The translations under genes and the position numbers were made by a program. The notes under the pieces were generated by a model that did no database searches, was not told where the DNA came from, and saw only the letters and a program-made list of their open reading frames with translations. Positions 1 to 11,765 of a stretch of DNA of 64,000 nt are shown here, one piece after another; position 1 is the first letter of the stretch; the number at the start of each line of letters is the position of its first letter. This DNA is from Carya illinoinensis (taxonomy: Eukaryota; Streptophyta; Magnoliopsida; Fagales; Juglandaceae): positions 3,166,001 to 3,230,000 of the forward strand of contig NC_056766.1 in the NCBI RefSeq assembly GCF_018687715.1, given 5' to 3'.

Positions 1-1318
1 AATGTCGATGGTCAAGAGTTGTCAGGGTGTAGAGATTGAGTGTAATACTCGTGGTGTTATAATTTAGATTTAGTTATTTCAATGATCTTGTAATAAGTGT
101 TTCTAAATTAGTTATAGCAAATAAAATTTATATGGCAGATTTTAGGTAATGACTTACACCCGAATTAATTTTAGATTTTGAAGATTTTCTTCAAATGACT
201 TTCTATTTCGTGACCAAAATCTTCGTGTTGATTATTTCCTATTATTGATTTATTGATTGGTTGAATGATTGATTATTGATTTTAAATAATCGAACGAATT
301 TTGAAAATATATATTCACACCCTCTAGATGTATTTGATAACTGAATCACTAATTTTTCAAAATCAAATGACTTATGTCGTCTTTATCTTTAAAAAAAAAT
401 TATATTATTTTCAAATAAATATAACATGTTTGAAATTACTTTAGACATATGGTTACTAAATAATAAATAATTTTTTAATAATAAAGCTTATCACTTAATC
501 TCTACAACTAAAAATTCTAAAATTAAAAGCTATATTACCCACCACAACCTTCGACATGCTCTTACAGCTATTTGTAATTTTCAAACATTTCCTTTTGGTT
601 TTTGAATTATTTGCCCTTTTGTTTGAGTGGTTAATGTTTATGAATTGGGGAGGGCTGGTCGATGTTAAAACTTGGGATCAATCCATGCTCCCTGGTCATA
701 TTCACTAAGGAGCAAAATAAATCAGAGTGTCATTATATTTATAAAAGAATAATATAAAACAACTTTATAAACTCACTTAATTTTATCAATATATTATATT
801 TATTTTATAATAAAAATAATTTTATAATCTGATAAATTATATTAAATTATATTAATTTGTTAAATTGATTTTATCTAATGTCCGTCGAATATTTCCCAAC
901 AAATAAATGTTTCTTTGACCAAAAGGCGTGCGGATAAAGCCATCGGTAGTAGGCCGGCCCGTCAACTCCGAAAGTTTCCTCCCTAAAAGGGATGTATCAA
1001 GATCCAACTGAAGTTACTTGTTTGAATTGTATAACATTACATGAGATGGAGACGAAGGGACATGAAAAGGTCACGTCATTTTTTAACTTTATTTTAATGA
1101 AAAATATTTATAAAAAAAATGAGTTATTTCAATAAAAATAACTTATAAAATCGTTATACAAATATTATTATTTCATACAAATCCCTTAATTTAAAATAAA
1201 ATTGTGAAAATTTTTAAAAATGATTGTCTTTGTCATTTTTGAAAATTCAATACAGAAAATAAGTTATACAATATCTATTATGCATTAATGTTACTTACAA
1301 ATTTATTTCCACCACGTC

Positions 1319-1321
<3 letters not shown>

Positions 1322-1350
<29 letters not shown>
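1322..1350. repeat. (AT)n microsatellite
   Basis: About 14 AT units. The equivalent position in copy B (near 12750) has only about five to six units, so the repeat has changed length since the duplication. Confidence 0.9.
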
Positions 1351-1352
<2 letters not shown>

Positions 1353-1392
1353 TCACTTGTCTAAAAATTTCAAGTTAATAAGAAGTGATAGA

Positions 1393-1401
1393 TTTTATTT
1401 T
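1393..1401. repeat. Target-site duplication, left (TTTTATTTT)
   Basis: This 9-bp sequence is repeated exactly at 9597-9605. It occurs once, uninterrupted, at 12805-12813 in the duplicate copy. Nine bases is the usual target duplication length of Mutator-like elements. Confidence 0.85.
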
Positions 1402-1499
1402 GAAAAATACTGTTTGCACATGCCGAAGGGGACACGCCGCGTACACACGTCCACGTAGATAGGAATTAACGAAACGGTGCGCAACAGTAGCAGTTCTCC

Positions 1500-1602
1500 T
1501 TCATCAATAGACCTTCTTCGTTGCCTTTCCCCCCTTCAAAATTTCTCCTTCATCCTTTCCCTCTTCAGATGAGATTAGGGCACAGCTACGGATTGAACAC
1601 AG
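1500..1602 (+). promoter_or_regulatory. Putative 5'UTR exon of the GRF gene at the left MULE end
   Basis: A CT-rich leader (about 1500-1580) is followed by a good splice donor, CACAG|GTAATCC, at 1602/1603. This is what a transcript reading inward from the left end would need. The transcription start is not determined. Confidence 0.35.
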
Positions 1603-2154
1603 GTAATCCATTTCATCTCCTTCTTCTCCCTTCTAAAATTGGCTTTATCTTCTTCTAATATTTCCCTCATCTATTTCTGGGTTGAAATGAAGCACTCACT
1701 TTCGGCTACCCACGGAACAGATTAGGGTTCGACATCAAGTTACCCCACAGAAGACCACGAAGAGAGGTTACTTTTCCCATATTGTTCTCATATTCGAACT
1801 CTTGGAAAATAGTTCTCTTATATTTGTAGTGAATCAGTTACAATAGATTTGGAAATGTCGAAATGCCCAAAATATACAAGCATAAAAATTGTAACTGATT
1901 TTGAAAATTGGAAACCCTAACCCGAAATCTCTTATATTTGTAGTGTTTATTGAACAATAGAGTTCGAAATGCCCAAATGCCCAAAATATACAATTGGAAA
2001 TATACAATTGCATAAAAATTGAAACTGATTTGGAATTAAGTATATTAAATAAAATTCTTTATTTTTTATATGTTTTAATTTCTTGAGTTATTTTCAAGGT
2101 TGAGATCAATTTGGGGAAAATATGCATACTGCTCTCAAACTACTACAGTCCACT

Positions 2155-2484
2155 GAGTACTATAATATACTTTATTGCTTGATCATCTACCAGATAGTCT
2201 TCTGACTTTAGCAACATAATTTACTTTAAAATGCATGACCTCATGCACTGTAATTTGGCATGCTTTTAAGTTAATTTTATTGTTGGATGTATGAGTACTA
2301 TAATACAAGTTATTGCTTGATCATCTACCAGATAGTTTTCTGACTTTAGTAACATAACTTACTTTAAAATGCATGACCTCATGCACTGTAATTTGGCATG
2401 CTTTTAAGTTAATTTTATTGTTGGATGTATGAGTACTATAATATACTTTATTGCTTGATCATCTACTAGATAGTCTTCTGACTT
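2155..2484. repeat. Tandem repeat, 138-bp unit, about 2.4 copies
   Basis: Units start at GAGTACTATAATA at 2155, 2293 and 2431, so the period is 138 bp. The first two copies differ at only a few bases and the third is cut off near 2484. It lies inside the MULE, upstream of the GRF gene. Confidence 0.9.
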
Positions 2485-2598
2485 TATCGAAAGTTAAACA
2501 ATTACTTAGAAAGGATTCAGAATTTTATTATTTTAACAATTAATCAGTGTTCTATTTTTCTGACCAAATTTTTAGTGGCATTGGATTAATATAAGAAT

Positions 2599-3108
2599 AT
2601 GTCATCATCCACAACGACGTCCTCTACCTCTTTTGCCAAATGAACTCTGGGTCATCCATTATGCTTTTATGAGATTAAAGCCCAACTGAGATACTTAAAT
2701 ACAAAAAAAAAATCTAGGCCGACCCTTCTTCAATTGTCCAAAGTACAACAAAGAGGTAAATATATTCATATTTAGTTAAATTATTAATATTACATTCATC
2801 TAACATTTTTGCAAAAAATTTGTATTCATTCACAGGGATTTCCATATTGTAAGTATTTCAAGTGGGTAGAGGGGGATGAATACAAGATGTCAGATCGTCT
2901 AAAAACTCACAATGAACTATTAAGAAAGGAGAAAGAGCTGAAGAAAATACTCAACAATATTGAAAACATCATTATTGAGTTGCGTAAAAGAGCAGATGAG
3001 ATAAATTTAGTACTGTCCAATAGAAATGAGGAGTTACTGAAGGAGTTGGTGGTTGTTGTACGTGAAGCTGAAATAAGACATTCACGCACATTAATCCGTG
3101 TGTTTTAG
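2599..3108 (+). pseudogene. GRF-type zinc-finger / coiled-coil protein, decayed MULE second gene
   Basis: Two exons are visible: 2599-2755 and 2836-3108, joined GAG|GTAAAT...CACAG|GGATTT. The start ATG at 2599 is followed by a Ser/Thr-rich leader, as in plant GRF proteins. The zinc-finger core reads LGRPFFNCPKYNKEG across the splice, then FPYCKYFKWVEGDEYK, which is the GRF pattern with Cys pairs and aromatic residues. After it (about residues 70-130) comes a charged heptad-like helix (LLRKEKELKKILNNIEN), a likely coiled coil. Lesions are an in-frame TGA at 2641-2643 and a frameshift in a 10-A tract near 2703-2712. GRF domains are known as zinc/nucleic-acid binding modules. A role as an accessory transposition protein is my inference from its position. 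Confidence 0.65.
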
Positions 3109-4496
3109 ACTTTTGCATTTGTTGTAGCATATTACTTGATAGTACATAGGTAATTTCATATTAGTGTTAGAGACCTGTGGCTGCTGTGGTTATGTAATGT
3201 TATTTACTAGTTAGTCTTACTTGTCAACCATGTAGATTGCAGCTAGCTAACAGGACTGGAACCATCTTAATTTTGTATTGTATTTCCGTTTGTCTAGGAA
3301 ATGAAGTACCTGTTATGGAAGTACCTGTTATGAAGTATCTGTTTCTATGATTTTGGTGTCAGGGAGAGGAAGGGAACTTGGCTATATTTAGACTTCCATT
3401 ATGGCTCATGGACCTAACTTTGACTTGAGGCTATTTTGACTTTGGCTTGAGGCACAAAATATATGGACCTAACTTTGAGTTGAACTTGGCTAATTTAATA
3501 AAGAACCAAGCATGGCTTCACAGAGCCTTTAATTGACAGTGTACTCATAAAACTCCAGGTGCATATAACAGGACTAGAAAATCAGTTTGATAGTCACTTA
3601 ATATACAAATTTAACTTCCACTATAGAAAGTCAAGAAAAAAAGAGATAAATTCAAAATTCTACTCTATTTACCAGGTTAATCAATTAGATCCTAGAATGA
3701 TCACATGTAAGAGGAGCAGAATTTCAAAGAACATAATGAATAAAAATCATTCTGTCAATCAATATATATCAATAAATGAGGCTATTTTGACTTGACCTTT
3801 TAAGATCATCGAAAACATCATCAGAAGTAGGCATTTTTCCTCTTTTCTTTGAACGTGATTGTATTTCTCAATTCAACACATAATAACACCAAGTAAAAAT
3901 TTCTCAATTCAAACCTGCTTATAATCACTATGTGTAAATTTCCATCACTTACTTAATATCAAAACATACAAAATATATAATCACTATAATTATTTCCATC
4001 ATTTACTTAGTATAAACACATACAAAAATTATAATCAATATAATTATTTCCATCATTTACTTAGTAACAAAATATACAAAAATATGCCTGCACCATAATT
4101 TCTTCCATCATTTACTTAGTATCAAATAACATTAAAAATTTTGCATTTTCATCACTACTTTCGGAGAAATGTTTCACATACAAGGTATACTTCATTCAAC
4201 TCCCATTTTTAATGTCATTACATACACCTCATGCCACAAACAAAATCAATGCTTTGGCCCTACACAGCCAAGCTGTACATCGACACATGAATGGAGAGCA
4301 CGCTGACCAACAAAGATAGATTTGCAAAAAACATTTTCCAGTACCTACAAAAAAAAATCCAGATTTTGATAATTATTCTTAAGAGAAATAATGTGTTATT
4401 TAATTACTTTCTCACCCCAATTTTACTACTAATAATTACCAAAACATCTCCGTTATGAGCTTGAATAACCACTTTACCAATATTTGAAGTTAAAAG
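3109..4496. other. MULE interior between the two convergent genes
   Basis: AT-rich sequence with no supportable gene. A short repeat phrase (TTTCCATCATTTACTTAGTA) recurs about three times between 3940 and 4120. The short ORF at 3559-3795 has no recognisable motif. Confidence 0.5.
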
Positions 4497-7400
4497 TCAC
4501 TGAGGTTGCACCAGTTGTGATCCATCCACCGCAACCGGTTGTGATCCATCCAACCCAAATAGCATCTGCAATGAGTATTATGCAAATCTTAGTGTAATGT
4601 CAATATTAGACTAAGAATAAAATTCTGAAATATTACGCTTTCTTGACTCCTGATCATTGATTCTTGGCGCTGGGTTCCACTAATGTCAACAACTGGACTG
4701 TCTTCAATAGGCTGGTAATAACATCACAAACATAAAAATTCAATTGGACAGTCCAGCAATAACCACACATAAAAATATCTATATTAGGAAATTTTTATAC
4801 CTGCATCAATCCAACATTGGATATATCTTCCTTTGACGGGCCAAATAAATTCCTGCACATGTTCGGCAATGGTGTATCTCCTCCATCTCTTTAAAATATA
4901 TAAGTAACAAAGCACATTGAATCAAGTATGCATTAATAACTTATAAAACCGCATAATATACTATATTTATTGTTAACTAGCTTATTGAAGTACATGTTTA
5001 CGTTTTTCCTTGACTGTTGCATTCTTCGCCTTCGCTTTAACTTTCCGCAGCTCTTTTTCCATTATCGATGCTCTCCTCAGAGATGGTGGTCTGTCTTTCC
5101 CTCTTACTACTAGCGGACTAAGTACTTTCTGTGAACCCGCACATATAGCTATCTTTGGTATCGAAGGAATAACATTAGAACCCGTGCATGTTCTAGATGG
5201 AGGTTCTTGGTTCTCACTATATAACTCAATCTTTGCATGCAACTTCTGTGTTGCATCCTCAGTATGTTTTTTTGAACCCGCTGCGTGAGTAATCATCTTA
5301 TAACAGACTACTCTATTGAATATCTGTTAGCATTTACTCGCTAACCCCCTAAGTCATAGCTGCTGTCGATTAACGTGTACCTCCTCTTAATGTCCTTCCT
5401 CCATCTGTCTAAAATATACTGATTTGGCAAAACTTTTATACCATTACATTTAAATACAGCCAAAATATGCATTCACAATATACCCCTCATCTAAAATAGC
5501 CCACACGAACACTTTGCAGCTGTATCCACATCACTAAAGTCCACTGAATATGTAACTAGCTTAGTGAAGTCTTCCACATGAACTTTATCCTCTACAAGAT
5601 ACGTCTTTACACCATCATCTCTCTTAAGTAACTCTGGAGCCAAATCAATAAGACATTGCAGTTCTCGCTGAACTTCCCTAAATTTTGCATTCGTGTATAA
5701 TTCTTGAAACTTCTTTTCAATCAGAGATCTACATATGCAGGGAATAATGACGCTGAATGAGTGAAAGTCAGAGCTATTTTCATTCTCAATTTTTTTCTTC
5801 AATGCGTTGTCAAACTGGTCGACAAACTCTTTCAAGTTTGTCTTAGCGTGAACATAACCATCAAAAAAAGCATTCATGCTCTCGCTCCGCTACGTTGTAC
5901 TCATCCCCGCCCAAAATGAATCTTTCAAGAATGCCGGTACCCAATGCTCACGCTTAGTGTATAAACTTTGCAGCCAAGCATTCTCCTCCAAGTTGTAAGT
6001 GGTGATTAACTGCTCCCAAAAGCTTTCAAACTCTTCAACATTTTGGGTATCATACACACATTTCATCAAGGCACTCTTGATCCCACTTTTATAGGCAGAA
6101 TAGGAGGAAAGCTTTTCAGGGACTTCTTTCAGTTTATGCCACAAACAAAATTGATGTCGACTTTTTGGGAAGACAATAGCAATAGCATTTTTCATTGCTC
6201 TGTCCTGATCTGTGATAATAGCTCTAGGAGCTATATCATCCATGCACTGTAACCAAGTCTTGAATAACCACATAAACGTTGCCGTATCCTCACTGGATAT
6301 CAATCCTGCTCCCAAAAGAATTGACTGGTCGTGGTGGTTTACACCAACAAATAGTGCAAATGGCATCTCATATCTATTCGTCAGATATGTGATGTCGAAT
6401 GTAACCACATCACCGAAATCTTCATAGGCTGCCCTACTACAGGGGTCTGCCCAAAAGACATTCTTCAACCTCCCGTTGTTATCTAAATTCATCGACACAA
6501 AGAACCCAGGATTCTTGTATTGCATCCGTAAAAAATATTCCCGAAGTGCTCCAGCACCACCAGTGCCAAGTCGTAGATGTTTTGTCTTATCGATGTAATT
6601 CCGACAATCTTTTTCCAAAAACGGGAGGTTTTCAAAACCTCCCGCGCCAATGACAAGAGATCCAAAGCTCTTATTCATTTGGATACCAGCTAGATCATTT
6701 GTATCTAAGACTCTTTTTACGGAGTCACTAACTTGTCGATTACATCGAAAGAAGCATGATTTTTTTGGACTAAAGCCGTGGTTATGAATGTTATTAACTG
6801 TTGTCAACTAACTTTCCGTCAACTTTGAAGACATTAATCTTCGCCTTACACTCTGTCTTTCCTGTCGGACGTGGCCTGGTGACATTCAACGTCCTATTAC
6901 AAGCTTTCCCACCCCGGGCACAACCGAGGGTGGCATATCTGACAGTCCTATCATCTCCCTTCTCAGTCCTTCTTGTCATCACCCCAAACCCAATATTCTT
7001 AGCATACTGCTTATAATAAGTCATTACTTTTTCAAAGAAGTTAAACTCCATCTTCGACTTGGGCTCTTCAATCGTGTCACCACCAACTTCATCATCTAAC
7101 TGAGCTGTCTCGCCAATTCCATCCTCAGTTTCCATAGAATCTGGTTTATCTTTGTTGCTTTCTTCAATTCTAACGGAGGTAGATGGGAACTCAGTTTCCC
7201 TACAATTGGGTGTTTCTTCTATATCACCTCTTTCGCTTGCGACAGATCCAGTAGTCATAACATGAGTTTGGTAACCATCATTATGCTAGAAGAAGAAGAA
7301 AAATATTTAAAAAACATATGACATTAATCTTTAAAGGAAAACCAAAAATTTACAAAAATTTAAGAATACAATTGTATCACCTCTTGAATATTGCATGGAC

Positions 7401-7509
7401 ATTGGTAGCCATCTGGCTGTTGCATTAGAGCTGGTGACCACGTAGGAAGTTCTCCATAGTAACCGTGCATGTGCATGTAATTTCTAAAACTTAGAGAAGT
7501 TGATGGCAT
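4497..7509 (-). pseudogene. FAR1/FHY3-related MULE transposase, decayed
   Basis: Exons on the minus strand: 7509-7381 (start ATG at 7509), 7285 to about 4999, then C-terminal pieces at about 4889-4802, 4712-4638 and 4568-4497 (stop TGA at 4499-4497). Domains in order: FAR1 DNA-binding domain (FFEKVMTYYKQYAKNIGFGV at about 7040-6980, with the downstream CARGGKACNR), the MULE transposase core (VVTFDITYLTN with the first Asp, then AIITDQDRAM with the second, then HQFCLWHKL), a SWIM zinc finger (AKCSCGLF, about 5510-5490), and a basic C-terminal tail (RPPSLRRASIMEKELRK). Lesions: a frameshift at about 6800, TAG near 5887 within FWAGMSTT..RSESMN, TAG just after CSCGLF, and TGA replacing the next SWIM Cys, with more disruption around 5290-5340. 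It is the element's own transposase and no longer codes for a full protein. Domesticated FAR1 genes share the fold but would not sit between target duplications. Confidence 0.85.
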
Positions 7510-9366
7510 GCCCTAACATGTTATTACACAAGTTATTCATGTGGAAATCCATGGATATCAAGCCAACATAGTCCAACAAATTTATAAAAAATATAATACA
7601 CCGTGGTTGGGAGATTTGAGCTAGATGGTATTAGCCGAGATAAGTGTTCTTCCCCTTTTTCCATAATGAGAAGATATGAACTGTATAATTTCACAAAAGT
7701 AGATAAAACTTGCCTTACAAGTACTACATCTTTAATGAAAAACTCTAAAATAAACACAACTGAACTATAGAAGGGCAATTTAGTCATACTTAAATTAAAT
7801 TGAAATAATACCAATTAATTGATCTACTCCCACAAAAGTAATTAAATTTTGCAAATAGATAATTCATTTGTGTGCTTAATTTACAAATGGAATTGGCAAT
7901 ATGAGCTGCACAAATTTGTTATGCACATTTAGATAAGTCTCTATCTGATAATTCATTTGTGTGCTTAAAACTAAACGATGAGTCTTTATCTGATAGATTA
8001 AAAGAAAAAACATATTTCATTATTCTACCTAATCTGAATACAACACAACCAGACCAGTCAAAGACATAGCTGATAGCCAATACCAAGATTAGCAACAACT
8101 CTGTCACCAAAACATACACCAGAAAATTGATAACATTAACACTAAAATCATATGGCTCTGCCATCCAACTAACACAACTATGGGGCAAAAAACCAAGCCA
8201 TGAGTCTTTATCTGATAGATAAAATAAAATAAAAAAATAAAAAATAAAAAAAAATAAAAACTTTATGGCTCTACGTAAGTACATGAAACAATAACTTATT
8301 TTAATCATTGTTATAAATTATATTCTCTTTTTCTCTTTTCCAAGCAGGATTTGACCCTAAAACATACCAAGCTTCATTCTTTTCATTTGGCTGGAAAAAA
8401 TCAGGGTCCTGGGAGGGAGAATCTAGATATGAGTCTAACCCTCATATTTGCAAACGAAGTGGTCAATCTCAAGGTTGGTAAAGCTTGAACATAGGTTACA
8501 TAACATAGCTGATTATTAGCAGATTAAAAATACCATCAAATTGTTTTTAGCATTACAATCATTATAAATTGGAGAACTTCCAGCTTTTCACATCCTAGAC
8601 AAGCATTATCCCAACAATACAAACGACAAAAGAAAACATGGCAACCCAGCAAAATGAAAAAAATAACGAGTCTAGCTTCTCTTCTTTTTTTTCCTTTTTA
8701 TGTTTTTGGAGTGTATCTTTGTGATCGTGCTGAAATAGTAAAAGAACATATATCCCAACAATACCAAGATTAGCAACGACTCTGTCACCAAAACATACAC
8801 CCGAAAAAATAACAAGAAAGCACCTCTAAGAGGTTAAGTACATTTGTCTAATCCCACGCACTGAACAACCCATTTTTTCAAATAAATTACATCCTAAGTA
8901 GCGCAATGTTCACAATAGAAATTTCAAGTTGATACTATGTTTGGCTGTCAAGAAAAAAAAAAATCCATTATTTCTAAGTTTCAACAGGTACACGGAATAG
9001 ATTTCCAATCTCGAGAAACTCACAAGAAAGTGAGATGCATTTCGATGTAAGATATACATTGTATGAAAACTATCATCAATAAACACCTAGACCAACAGGA
9101 AAAAAAATGAAATCTAAAATAAGAAGAAAATAGACCAAATGTTTTCACGAAGCAGATGAATTGTTTTCAAAATTATAAAAAAAAAAAAATTGAATATTTG
9201 GAAAAAGGGTTAGAGAAGCATGTGGTAGAGGTGGACGAGGAAAGAAAATGCCGATCTTGAGGGGAGGAGGAACAAATCTGATAGAAGACTCAACATTCAA
9301 AAGCGTTTATTCAAAAATCTACTGGGATTTGAAGAAATGCAAAAGAAGAGGAAGAATAAATAGTAC
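7510..9366. other. MULE right interior: leader intron region of the FAR1-like gene
   Basis: No coding region is supportable. The sequence fits long 5'UTR intron(s) of the FAR1-like gene. It holds repeated short phrases, including GAGTCTTTATCTGATAGA near 7980 and 8202, and a ~47-bp direct repeat listed separately. Confidence 0.45.
8079..8806. repeat. Direct repeat pair of about 47 bp
   Basis: The phrase AATACCAAGATTAGCAAC at about 8079-8125 recurs at about 8759-8806 with two differences, continuing into GACTCTGTCACCAAAACATA. The two copies are ~680 bp apart inside the MULE. Confidence 0.8.
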
Positions 9367-9440
9367 CTGAACAATGTAGTGGCTTTCAGAATCGACGATG
9401 AGAGAGAAGTGTGGTTGCTGGGCAAATTTCTGGTTTTGGC
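9367..9440 (-). promoter_or_regulatory. Putative 5'UTR exon of the FAR1-like gene at the right MULE end
   Basis: Read on the minus strand, a CA/CT-rich leader ends in TTGTTCAG|GTACTA at 9367/9366, a good splice donor. This puts the transposase promoter within the last ~200 bp of the element. Confidence 0.4.
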
Positions 9441-9596
9441 GCTCACAGGATGTTTTATGCACTTTCTAGGTTTCAAATGGGCTTCCTATGACGTTAATCG
9501 ATTTCATTTTTTTTTTATAATATATTAGCTAATGCATTAAGCCACATCAGCGATTCCGCAACAGGTACCCAGCGGCGGGTACTTGTAGCAGTTCTG

Positions 9597-9605
9597 TTTT
9601 ATTTT
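9597..9605. repeat. Target-site duplication, right (TTTTATTTT)
   Basis: An exact copy of 1393-1401. Sequence after it continues collinearly with copy B (TTGTATCATATTTTAACACT). Confidence 0.85.
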
Positions 9606-9824
9606 TTGTATCATATTTTAACACTTCACTCACATTATGTGGACCAGATCACATTTTTTTAATGATCAGTGGGTTCAACACATAGAATATTTAATTAAAT
9701 GATATAAAGTATAGAGTCACTTTACACTCCGCTCATGTGTGCGTCAGACCCCTCTCAATGACTCTACATGGGAAATATTTAATTGAATATGATAAAATGT
9801 AAATTCAGAGCTAGAATTCAAGAT
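9597..9824. repeat. Segmental duplication, copy A right part
   Basis: Collinear with 12805-13032 (for example AGTCACTTTACACTCCGCTC in both). The two copies diverge after about 9824 and 13032. Confidence 0.85.
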
Positions 9825-10626
9825 ATGAATAAATGGGAGAAAGGTGATTTTTTTGGTCTTGTGGTATATAGAGTTTGCAGTGTCATCATTGTAATATTAG
9901 TACTGTCTTTCTATACATATGTACGTTTTGTAATATATAATAATGTTTGTTCTAATTGTTGTAGCTTAATCCATTCAGAACTTGTTTAGAGTTAGTTTCG
10001 TAAAAAGTGTTTAAATAGCTTTAAAAGTAATTTAATAATAAAATTTGGTTTGTTTAGTTATTAAAAATAAATAAAATATCTCAAAAAAAAATAGAAAGTT
10101 CGTTTTAGGAAAATCATTATTTTGACGCTTTACCTCAAACGTGATTTTTTGAAAAATACAAAACATAGTTTGAATTTTAAAAAAGACTATCAACGAATAA
10201 AAATATTTATGCTAGTTACTTTCAGATAATTACAACTTTGCCCTTTGCCTATGAATATTGACAGTACTTGCGTTGTAATTAATTTCACTTATGCATCATT
10301 GAAAGGATTTTTTTTTTCATTGCATTTACTAAAAATTCTATTAGAATGTTTTCCTTATTATTTGATTAAGATTTGATTTCTATAAAGGATATGGTCATAA
10401 TTTTAAAGAAAATTTTAACTATAAAAATAATATGTTAGCATGTTCTTATGATAGAACTTAGTCCATTTGAGTTGGAAGAGAAATATTTTAGACACAAAAA
10501 TGGTCATACAAAAGTAAATCTACAAATTTATATAATTTAATGTAGTACGTTAGATTGTAAAACTATTTTTATTATAAAGTATATTTAACGTATTATATGA
10601 AGTCATATAAGTTTGTAGCATTAGTT
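9825..10626. other. Intergenic AT-rich sequence with a family-B MITE
   Basis: No gene recognised. About 10510-10625 holds one copy of a palindromic MITE-like repeat (AACTATTTTTATTATAAAGT core) also found at 750-880, 12170-12290, 15130-15240, 26960-27110 and 52340-52560. Confidence 0.5.
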
Positions 10627-10649
10627 TTGTTTTTTTTTTTTTTTTTTTT

Positions 10650-11765
10650 GCTATAGCACTTTTTGAGTTGTAAATATGTTAAGTAGAGTCTATGTTACAA
10701 TTGGAACAAAGAGTGCAAAGATTACAAATTCGCAAGATCTTATGAGATCGACTTAGTTAGAGTAAATCGGTCGATTCTCATATATGATAGAGGTGATATT
10801 GATGTCGTTAGAAAGATAACTCAATTATCTATAAATTCATGTTTCACAAGAATCTTCATATTCAAATTTTGATGGGGTCAAAAGATTATAAATTCACAAG
10901 ATTTGACAAGAGTGACCTATCCAAAGTAAATTAGTCATAATTTTTTTATCACCATATCTGATTGAGATGATATTGGTGTTGTTTGAAAGCTAACTCAATT
11001 ATTTATAAATTAATGTTCTTCCGATTCCAACATTTATGGGGTTAAAAGTGCTCTACAATGTCATGACTGTAAAATTAGACACAAAATTCGCTCGAGTGAA
11101 AATCTCAAGACTTTTTTACTAGGGCTTGGAATCTTTAAGTAGTGTACTCAAGCCCTACGTGAATATAAAATGACATGCACGAATTCTAGGTTGGAGAGAG
11201 GCGCTAGAGTTTCCGTATTCATTGTATTCTTAAGAGAATATTCTAAGGAAATTCATTGTGTTTTGAAGATCGATTATCTCTTGATAAATAGACATTCATC
11301 ATATTGTGTCCATGTTCGAGTATTATTGAGTCCATTGGTGTGGACATGTTCTTTAGCCAGAAGAACTTCTGGAATTGCCTGAGTACAGAGATCGAGTTGA
11401 TGCTCATGGTGAAACTATAGAAATGTTGGTGGTTCAGAGTTGTCAGGGTGTAGAAATTGAGTGTGATACTTGTAGTGTTACAATTTAGATTTAGTTATTT
11501 CAATGATCTTGTAAGTGTTTCTAAATTAGTTGTAACAAATAAAATTTGTATAGTAGATTTTAGGTAGTGACTTACATCCGGAGTAATTTTAGATTTTAAA
11601 TATTTTCTTCAAATGAGTTTCCATTTTGTGACCAAAATCTTCATATTGATTATTTCCTATGATTGATTCATTGCTTGGTTGAATGACTGATTATTGATTT
11701 TAAATAATTTAACGAATTATGAAAATACATATTCACCCCCTCTAGATGTATTTGAGATCTGAATC
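10650..11765 (+). mobile_element. LTR-like retrotransposon remnant
   Basis: This non-coding stretch has LTR features: a TATA-like GTGAATATAAAATG near 11158, an internal ~155-bp imperfect direct duplication (10725-10880 versus 10881-11045), and a terminal CT-rich phrase ATTCACCCCCTCTAG near 11730 that often sits at plant LTR ends. No PBS, gag or pol was seen. The last ~340 bp also occur at 1-345. A solo LTR or LTR fragment is the likeliest reading, but the superfamily is not settled. Confidence 0.4.

Larger units (their letters stand above)
1..1401. repeat. Segmental duplication, copy A left part
   Basis: This stretch is collinear with 11422-12813, with scattered substitutions and small indels. 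It includes the same AT microsatellite, the same phrase around 900-1000 (12320-12420 in copy B), and the same CT-rich junction motif TTCACACCCTCTAG near 317. It starts before the window. The first ~340 bases look like the 3' part of an LTR, and the rest is non-coding flank. The copy is interrupted at 1401/1402 by the Mutator-like element and resumes at 9597. Confidence 0.85.
1402..9596. mobile_element. Mutator-like element (MULE) with two convergent decayed genes
   Basis: An 8195-bp insertion bounded by the exact 9-bp duplication TTTTATTTT. The limits come directly from comparing copy A with the empty site in copy B. The ends share only a weak inverted match (ACTG plus scattered bases over the first ~25 bp), so this is a degenerate-TIR or non-TIR MULE. 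Inside are a GRF zinc-finger gene on the + strand (5'UTR exon near the left end) and a FAR1/MULE-domain transposase gene on the - strand (5'UTR exon near the right end). They converge in the middle, as mudrA and mudrB do in MuDR. Both genes carry frameshifts or stops, so this copy is not autonomous. It inserted after the flanking segmental duplication. Confidence 0.85.

Noticed and set aside
4982..5296. Overlapping ORFs on both strands at 4982-5296 as independent small genes
   Set aside because: The minus-strand frame is the basic C-terminal tail of the FAR1-like transposase. The plus-strand frame is its shadow.
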